A stretch of DNA of 64,000 nucleotides, from positions 6,882,001-6,946,000 of the forward strand of contig NC_052612.1 in NCBI RefSeq assembly GCF_016545825.1, in the 5' to 3' direction. Every line of letters starts with the position of its first letter. The stretch's first letter is position 1. Shown piece after piece: positions 56,338-64,000 of the stretch. The DNA is from Eucalyptus grandis (taxonomy: Eukaryota; Streptophyta; Magnoliopsida; Myrtales; Myrtaceae). The position numbers and the translations under genes were made by a program. The notes beneath the pieces are model-generated. The model had not been told where the DNA came from, did not search any database, and saw only the letters and a program-made list of their open reading frames with translations.

Positions 56338-59300
56338 AAATGTAAATCTCAAACTGTAAGAGTTAAAATAAAAAATAAAAGAATTAAAGAAGAGACAAGT
56401 GCAGTTGCAGCTTTATCCCATCTTGTAACAAAAATTGTTTACGAAAGTCAAAAATTTAACGAACATCACGTGCTCTAACTTTAATTGAATTATTGTAAGC
56501 CCACGAATCCCTCGTTGAAGTCATCCTTTGATGTTACATATATAAATGAATCGAAATTTGTCTATATGTTATACGTAGTGACACGTGTAATGCAGTGTGG
56601 CTTTTTGATAGGACAAATATCCCCACATCACCAATTACCTCTGATTAGGGCAAGTTCTTTCAAGTAAGGACCCTGTCTTTTTTCTTCTTCTTTTTTGATA
56701 ATATCCCTATTATTGTTCATGACATGTTTCTTTTCCAAATTAATTGGAATATATAATTTTAATGGATCAGATCGCTACTTTAAATGGGAGTATGAGTCTT
56801 TCAAATGCCTATGATATATTATTATCAATAGTCACACACGAATAACATGCCAGTTGATGCTACGGTGTGACACATAATAAATAAAGATGAAAAGCTAGAT
56901 TTTAGTAAAACAAATTCAAAAATGAGTTTATTTATTGAGATTATTTATTGACATGGACATCAACCTATAGCATCTCCTTTTACTAATGAACAGGGCTTGG
57001 ATTAAATAATCAACCTAGTGATATTCTAAAATAGCTCCTTTTTGCCTTGCTCTTCTAGCTTTGGACATCACTTTATTTATTTTTTAATTTGCTTGGAATC
57101 TTATTTGGTGAAATCTATACATGTTCATCGAAAGTGCACGATCTAAAAGATTTCATCAGTGTCATAGCCACAACCAAGAAGTATGTATGATATATATATT
57201 AGAATACCAAACTACATTCTAGGCAACCGTGCATTTAAGTACCACAAGAGTTGTATTTAGATCCCACATCAACTAAAAGAACACTAACATAGGACCAATA
57301 TCTAATCACTTGTGGATTGCCGACTATAAAACCATAAAGGAGTAACTATATATATTAATCCTAGCTAGGATTCCCTACATTTCTACATGGGTAGGCATTT
57401 AAATGATCAATGAGAGAGAGAGAGATTATATATAAATCATAATTCAAAGTGACGATCTACTCTCTTAATAATGATGATGACGATGATAATTATATAAAAT
57501 TGAGAGGATAAAAAAAAAAAAATTGGCCTGGTAGAGCCTGTAAAGAACTACACAATACATCGGGATGATCATTAGATGAAAGTGCATGCTTACAACATTG
57601 AAAATCATTTTGTAGGGTATAGATCTACCAAATTGTTCAAACATTGTTTTAATGGTTTCCCTTGGATGAAAGATTCTTCGTCTAACACATGATTTACTTA
57701 ATTTAATTAGTCCAAGAGAGAGATACACCACCCACGTGCCCCATAAGCAACGAGGAATTTGTCTAATATGTTATGATGTACAAGACCATACAATCTCATT
57801 CGCTCTTTTGATAAATATAAATTAACATGCAATCAATGAATTAAGATCTAATGTTATTAAGATTTTTTACGTGTGCACACGTGGTTTTGGTCTAATAGAT
57901 CAAACCAACATACAACGTCAACTCAGACGGACACATTTTTGGTCATTCACTCTTCTTGATAAAAATCCCCTTGAAGGCCAAATGTCTGATAACCCTCGAT
58001 ACTTGACATCTTAAAGTTTACTTAGCAAAGGTTCAATAAGTCAGGTTTTGGAAGGGTCATTTGGAGTATTACAGGTCGGAACGGGTAAAACGAGGATCTC
58101 TATAAAGTTAACCACCTTGCTAGAGTTGCATTTGATGAATGAATTTTTCCCCAACTGAAATTCTTTTAGAGCATAAGTTAACAAGACAATCGCAAAATTG
58201 TCGTCAAATAAAGCGCCCGGGCCAAAAGCGGATTGATCACGATGATTTTTGCATTGAAGTGGTGAAAAAGCTTGGTCGAGAGCTAATTGGGAGAAAGAGA
58301 GAGCTCAAACTTTAGGATAAGCAATTTTGTGGCTAATCATAGAAACTACAAAAGGTTTTGGCCTCCACTTCTGAACCAGGTCTGCTCTCACGTGCACGCG
58401 GACCCTGGTCTGTGTCTCGGCCTCTCAAGTCCCTCTCTCCTGTTCTTCAATCTCCACTTTCCGTCACCCATTAATCCCATCTTCCTCGTTGACATGAAGT
58501 CATTAACATTCGATTTGATCCCCAGAAAGAGAAATCAACACTTATCCCATGAATCAAAAGCAAGTACTATGGAATCGGTGTCCCATGAGGTTGATCTTAT
58601 ATGATAACGTCTTTGTATCGGCTACATACATTATGTGCAAATAAAGTGTAATGATACTATCATATTTTTGTTAATTCACCTCTTTGATCCGATATTATTT
58701 GTTGACATTGCCCTTAAAGAATCAAGACATGACATCCTCGTTAGTTGATTGATATATGACAAGGGTCGACAAAAAAGACAGCATCTAAGTTAACAATTTG
58801 AGAAGATTAATGTTTGTGATGGAGGGTATTGACTTATTACGTGGCAAAATCTTTCCGACATCATACAATTAGCTGTCAAGCAAGCTTTTTCGCCTTTTGC
58901 TTTTCAAAAAACAAACAATCACAAGTTTTTAAAGATCAAATGCCCATTTAGTTGATGGAAAAGTTTTCCATATTCCAATATTTAGATGATAGAAAATTAT
59001 TCAATCTACCGAAAGTGTTTTATGTGGATTGAAGATAATAAATTTATATTTGGAAAAAAAAAACTTCTGTTTATGGTAAGAAATAATAGATAATAATTTT
59101 TTTGATAATTCTTATAGATTAAATTAGCCTAAATTAGACTTTATTAACGCATATTAGCAGATTCACTTGCTATCAAACACCATAAAATTAATTTTTCTCC
59201 AACATGTTTTGGCACGAGCGAACACTAGAAAATTATTTACTTTCTCTGGAATTAATTTTTTTGAAAATACTTTTCAGCGATAAATTTTCGCTAAAATAAG

Positions 59301-59380
59301 CGCACCCAAGCGACATTTTTGTTAACCTTGTTCTCCTTCTCTCCTTTCTCTCTCTCGCTGCAGCTGCTCTTTCTTCTTCT
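56338..59380. other. AT-rich intergenic stretch, nothing recognised
   Basis: Three kilobases of AT-rich sequence without convincing exons, transposon ends or RNA genes. There is a short GA tract at 57413-57424. Frames of up to 105 codons (58287-58604) have no recognisable motif. Confidence 0.5.
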
Positions 59381-59693
59381 TTTTTTTTTTGGTCAAAAAA
59401 GGATTACTATGAAATTACTTAGCCACGGTTTGAGACAAAACATCAAAAGCATTGGTGCATAATAAGTCTAGTAGAGCGGGCGGGGGATGAAACAACTAAT
59501 TAGAGGGAATGTAACTAAATCGACAGGCCTTTGCGAGCCAATCGGTGGGCCGGTTTGCTATTCTATTGCAGTGGGCTAGGGAGATGTCACAGAATTCCTG
59601 TAGTTTCGCTTGGGCCTGGTCCAGGAGCGGTTGAAGCTACCAGTTCACTTCCGTCGAAGCCGTAACCCCCTGCACGAGTGGAAGACAATCTGA

Positions 59694-60005
59694 CTATACT
59701 TGCAGGGAGAGTTCCGCACGGTTAGAGAGTAGATCTAGGGTTTCAAGCAGAGCCAAAGCTTCCGCATGTGCTATCGAAGCCGCATCCACCAATTTCGCGA
59801 AGCCATCCACAAGACATCCTCGGTAGTCCCTGCAGATACATGCTACTGCTGCTCTGTTTTGCGTTTCTCCTCCGGCATCTGCTTCCGTGGCGTTGAGCTC
59901 GGCAAATGAAGCATCTATATTAACTTTCAGCGTATGAGGGGGCGGAGGTTGCCAACGATCTGGTATGGCTTTTATCTTCCTTTCATCTACTTGTTGTTGG
60001 CTCAC
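59694..60005 (-). pseudogene. LINE-encoded RNase H domain (RVT_3 type), partial
   Basis: The frame reads RWQPPPPHTLKVNIDASFAE, AAVACICRDYRGCLVDGFAK and HAEALALLETLDLL. The catalytic Asp (NIDASF) and Glu (AEALA) of plant LINE RNase H are visible. The C-terminal third is degenerate. It is separated by stops from the upstream frame. Confidence 0.85.
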
Positions 60006-60215
60006 AGATTTGAGGTTATCGCAGAGAGCTTGCGCCTGAATTAAAACTTGCTGCGGGTGCAGGGGACAACTCTCGAAGAGGTACTGATTTCAACCCTTCA
60101 AAATACTCCAGAGGAAAGCCACGACTTGGTCAAACTTCTTGGTATGGGTAGGGTTGGTTTTGAGATTGTCTAACCAGTCATCGAGGCGTGTTAACCCATA
60201 TCTGGATATTTTGAT

Positions 60216-62530
60216 CTATAGGGGTGCGGAACTCCAAATCTGATTTGTCCATGGACAGAGTAGAAGAATATGTTCGGTGGTTTCAGCTTCTTTGTTGTAG
60301 ATAGAGCATATAGGATCCGGTACTAGCTTTCTTCTATATAAGTTTTCCCTTGTAGGAAGAGCATTATGACATGCTTGCCAGAGAAAGAATCTGATTTTTG
60401 GAAGGGTTTTAGCTTGCCAAATGTGTTTCCAGAGATCTAGATTTATATGATGCGATGAGGTTGCTGTTGGGTTTGTGCTTGTTGGGTTATCTCTGACTGT
60501 GAAGTAGCCACTTTTCACTAAATAGATACCATAGTTATTATGCATCCAGACTAGCTTGTCTTTTGAATCTGGCCTTCCAATAGGAGTAGCAAGAATTTCC
60601 TTCATGATTTTGTCATCAAACATCGACTCCACCCTATGAACATTCCATTTGCTAGTCCCTTGTTCAATTAGTTCTACCACATGTTCTGGTTCATTTCTTG
60701 TTGCTAAGCCTCCAATCAAACCACTTTTTATCAATTTATCTGCTCTTATCGATAGTTTTTTCCCATTCCCAACTAAGTACATAGTGTGTGGACTTATAGA
60801 ATCCCTACGCCGAGTTATACTTTGCCAACCCCATGAAGGTCGGGAGCCTTTTCTAGCTTTCCAGAAGTCTCCATGCGGATAGTATAGGCCTTTCATCACT
60901 CTGCTCAATAAGAACTGGGAATTTTGTGAGATGCGCCAAGCTTGTTTCCCCAACATAGCTGTATTGAATGCTATTAAGTCTTTAAAGCCTAGGCCCCCCT
61001 CCTTCGTTCTAAGTTTCAATGCTTCCCAATTCTTCCAGTGTATTCCAGCATTTCTACTATTCGTTTTCCACCAAAAGTTAGCAATCCTCCTCTCAATAGC
61101 TTTGCATATGGAAATAGGGATCTTGAATATGGACATGGCATATTGAGGGATAGCATGTACAACTGATTTTATTAAAATTTCCTTCCCTACTTTTGATAAC
61201 AGATGTTTCTTCCAGCTTTCTAACTTTCTGTTTACCCTCGCAAGGATCCATGCGAACATATCTTTCTTTGAGCAGCCCAAATCCGTCAGAATCCCTAAAT
61301 ATTTCCCTGTTTTTTCAATTTCTGGAACTCTCAATTCATTGGCCATGTTCCTCCTCAAAGTAATAGGACATCATTTACTGAAATATATACCATATTTGTT
61401 GAGATTAATAGCCTGACTAGAAGCATAACAATATTCATGTAGGATAGCCACCAGGTTTTGGCATTCTAGGATTGTACCATGAAGGAAGAAAATTGAATCA
61501 TCTGCAAATAGCAAATGCGATAGAGTGGGGCAGCTATTATTTAGCTTAATTCCTCTAATAGTGCCATCTTCTACTATTTTTCCCATCATGTAGGATAGAA
61601 CATTGGCAACTAATATGAAGAGATATGGGGACAGAGAGTCACCTTGTCGAATTCCACGTGTTGGCTTGAAAAAAGGTAGAGACTCCCCATTAAAATTCAC
61701 ACTGAAAGTTACTGTTCAGACACGTTGCATCACCCAATGTACCCACTGTTCGCAGAATCCCATTTTAGTTAGGCATGCACTAAGGAAATCCTATTCAATC
61801 TTGTCATACGCCTTCTGCATATCTAGCTTTAAGACTGCTTGGAACTTCTTTTTTCTCTCCCGAGTGCGTAATCTGTGAAGAACTTCCTATACCAGCAATA
61901 TATTATCTTGTATTAGCCTTTCCCCCACAAAAGCACTCTGCTCTTCTGCAATTAGAGTTGGTAGCAGGGGTTTTAATCTGCTAGTCAGCACTTTTGAAAT
62001 AATTTTATAAATGAAATTACAAAGGCTAATGGGGCGAAACTGTTCCAGCTTTTGTGGATTTGAAACTTTGGGAATAAGAGTAATGAGCATTCTGTTCATA
62101 GTCGGATTGAGATAGCCTGTATTGAAAAATCCCTGTATCTCTGTATAGATATCCTGACAGATGTCTGGCCAATGTTTCCTAAAAAAAAAAAGGCCATGCA
62201 TACCATCTGGTCCTAGGGCTTTTCGTGGGCTCCTAATTGTTGTATTCCTTGCGTGATCTCTTCCATAGAAACAGGTTCTACTAGACGTTGGTTCATTCTC
62301 ACATCCACCGAAGCTGGAATTTGTTGTAGAAAGGGTTGAAAGTCACAAGGCCCTGTTGACTCGTAAAGCCTTTGAAATATGTGCTTGTCATCTCTTTCAA
62401 TCGTTGTTCATCACGCACCCACACATCTTCTGGATTTTCAACAAAGTAACATGATTTGTGGTTCTTCTTTGAATGGTTGTAGCGTGAAAGAATTTTGTAT
62501 TTTTATCTCCCCATGCTAACCAATTAATTC
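60216..62530 (-). pseudogene. LINE reverse transcriptase (ORF2 middle part)
   Basis: RT block 1 (62201-61887) has LNPTMNRMLITLIPKVSNPQ, FRPISLCNFIYKIISKVLTS and AEEQSAFVGERLIQDN. After a frameshifted stretch, block 2 (61700-61371) has GIRQGDSLSPYLFILVANVL and the active-site LFADDSIFF. A long frame (61358-60216, 380 codons) gives the thumb and C-terminal part with YLGILTDLG, WKKHLLSKVGKEILIKSVVH, FWWKTN, WKNWEALKLRTKEGGLGFKD and the zf-RVT segment (LPKIRFFLWQACHNALPTRE, CSIYNKEAETTEHILLLCPW). The FADD residues are intact, but stops and frameshifts split the ORF. Confidence 0.88.
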
Positions 62531-62625
62531 TGAATCACATTCCCCAATACATTTCTTCTTGTCGCCACAACTATTCAATTTCTTTTGTCAATGCCTGTGC
62601 TGCCTTGCTTTCTTGAGATACCCAT

Positions 62626-63562
62626 TGTTGGAGAAATCCTCGTGAAGTATTTTGAAGTTGACAAAACGTTTCCATCAGTCTAGTCTGAAGGTCAGCAGAC
62701 TCTGTTAGTTAAAGTCTGAAGACTTCCGGACAGCCAGACTCAAGACTCAAAGTCTATCCTCATTGACTGTCTCTAATCCGTTGAAGAAAGGTTATCCGGT
62801 AACTGGATGTTTTGTTCAGGATTTATCCTTTTCATCTGGAGAAGATCTCGTGGCTGGAGAAGACGTATCAGAATCCTTTGATTGATCAAGATTGATTCAA
62901 TGACTGAAGATTCGATGATTGTCTAAATATTATTGGAAGGTTCTACTTATGGAAACCAAGATCCTGATTGTATGGGCGAACAGGATTGATGGGCTATCAA
63001 CACGTTCCTTTAATAGCTCGAACAATCTTCCTAGATGATTCCGTCCAACGGGTAGATTGGAGGGATTCCTTTAGTAAGTGCCAACGGGTATGATGGCATA
63101 AAGGAGTATATAAGGAAGACGTTCTTAGCTGTTCGAGGTGTGCGCGATAGAAGAATTCCAAAGTCTGAAGCTCCAAATTGTTTAGACAAATCCTTTGAGC
63201 GAATACTTGTATACAAAAGAGAGTCTATATTTGTGAGAGACCTTGAGGAGGTGTGGTAAAACATCTACACTGTGGAATCAAGGCAAAGCTGTGCTGTAAC
63301 TTCTCTTTTGATCATAGTGAAATCCAGTAGGTGGGCATTTCCATCGGTGCGGAAGAGTGGACGTAGGCTTGGAATAAGCCGAACCACTATAAATCCTATG
63401 TTCAATTTTCTCTTCCTTACTCTCTCTACCTCAATCGTATTTCATTTCGTTAATTAAGAGAGAATTTACCTTCCATCATATGTTAAGAATCGCTTCCGTA
63501 TATCGATAAAGTATTTAGGCACCTATTCACCCCCCCTCTAGGTACTCATACTAGCAATATCA
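62626..63562 (+). repeat. 5' LTR of the SIRE-like Copia
   Basis: 937 bp from TGTTGGAGAAATCC to CTAGCAATATCA. A TATATAAGG box lies at about 63106-63114. The imperfect AAGTCTGAAGACT phrases in the first 150 bases are shared with the solo LTR at 53391-54335. Confidence 0.85.
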
Positions 63563-63647
63563 ATTGGTATCGAGCTCGTGTACTCACTTTGTTTGAAGTG
63601 TTTTACTTGAGTTAAAGATCCATGGCTAGTATGCTAGCACCAGGCTG

Positions 63648-64000
63648 ATGGAAGGGCAAAGCAATACCAGACCACCCTACTTTGATGGAAAGGATTACAA
63701 CATCCGGAAGAACAAGATGAAAGCTTTCCTACGATCAAAGGATCCTCTGGAATGGGACGTTGTAGAAAAAGGAATTACTCCTACCACTGCATCAGTCTCT
63801 GAAAGAGGAAAAGAAACTGAAGAAATCAGCGGAATGTCTCAGGAAGAAATAATCAAGAGACAGACTCTCGATGCGAAAGCAATTTACTCCTTATATTGTG
63901 CTTTATCACCAACTGAATATAATAGAATATCTTCTTATGGTACAGCAAAAGAAGTTTGGGACAGATTGCATATCACCTATGAAGGAACAGATCGAGTGAA
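63648..64000 (+). CDS. Copia gag (SIRE-like), N-terminal part, open to window end
   Basis: The ATG at 63648 opens MEGQSNTRPPYFDGKDYNIR (DUF4219-like Copia Gag start FDGxNYxxW, with Trp replaced by Arg here). It continues KMKAFLRSKDPLEWDVVEKG, an acidic linker, and AKAIYSLYCALSPTEYNRIS and AKEVWDRLHITYEGTDRV of the UBN2 domain. No stop occurs before the window ends. An earlier ATG at 63622 is followed by a stop after eight codons. Confidence 0.85.
   Translation, partial: MEGQSNTRPPYFDGKDYNIRKNKMKAFLRSKDPLEWDVVEKGITPTTASVSERGKETEEISGMSQEEIIKRQTLDAKAIYSLYCALSPTEYNRISSYGTAKEVWDRLHITYEGTDRV

Larger units (their letters stand above)
59381..62625 (-). mobile_element. L1-type LINE, 3' portion, inactive
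   Basis: The minus-strand order is RT, zinc-binding RVT region, RNase H, ending at a poly-A tail (poly-T run at about 59379-59392 on the plus strand). On the 5' side it is interrupted by the LTR of a Copia element at 62626. The AP endonuclease domain and ORF1 are outside the window or lost. Confidence 0.85.
62626..64000 (+). mobile_element. SIRE-like Copia retrotransposon, 5' end; continues beyond right edge
   Basis: The 5' LTR (62626-63562), primer-binding site (TTGGTATCGAGC, 63564-63575) and start of gag are visible. It is inserted in the LINE; the left flank CCCAT (62621-62625) is one copy of the expected duplication. It is the same family as the solo LTR in PR10-g. Confidence 0.85.

Overview
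This is a plant nuclear genome window with one scaffold gap of exactly 100 Ns at 15614-15713. The evidence is the two-exon PR-10/Bet v 1 genes, MIK-type LRR receptor kinases, a GRAS gene of the SCL32 type, ATE1-like and insulin-degrading-enzyme-like exons, and several plant retrotransposon lineages. It looks like a dicot, probably a woody one. A Myrtaceae (Eucalyptus-like) genome is my impression only; nothing here proves it.

Layout. 1-2328 is the 5' end of a minus-strand Copia element. 3503-4761 is a truncated, frameshifted SCL32-like GRAS gene. Its upstream side is cut off by a complete but decayed Tork-like Copia element (4823-10234, TSD CTTCT). 12009-12783 is a Mutator-like TIR element. 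13448-14715 holds an ATE1-like first exon followed by two exons of an M16 (IDE-like) protease. After the gap, 15714-21814 is the decayed 3' half of a Tekay/Del-type Ty3 element with a 3.1-kb LTR full of tandem repeats.

21815-55412 is the core: seven PR-10 copies (called a to g here, all on the minus strand) interleaved with fragments of one LRR receptor-kinase family (RLK0 to RLK3, also minus). The order repeats as PR10, PR10, RLK, and modules 2 and 3 (from about 44440 and 49510) match along their whole length, including a degenerate 130-190-bp tandem-repeat array. Only PR10-e (49899-50703) has an intact canonical two-exon reading frame of 159 residues. The others carry stops, frameshifts, deletions or insertions. 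All RLK pieces are broken.

Mobile elements explain most of the rest. A Copia element (34341-42800, TSD GTTAT) splits RLK1 and itself contains a 3.77-kb solo LTR (36232-39999, TSD TCTCA). Solo LTRs lie at 26922-29417 and inside the P-loop exon of PR10-g (53391-54335, TSD GCCGG). A Tourist-like MITE (30307-31160, TSD TTA) sits inside a four-unit tRNA-promoter-like repeat. The right edge is an L1-type LINE (59381-62625, minus) interrupted by the start of a SIRE-like Copia (62626 to the end, plus). That element belongs to the same family as the solo LTR in PR10-g.

Functionally, the only convincing intact host protein is PR10-e, a small cytosolic ligand-binding defence protein. No bacterial or otherwise novel enzymatic system is visible. 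The notable features are the duplicated PR-10/receptor-kinase module, the nested insertions, and a phase-compatible ATE1/IDE exon juxtaposition.
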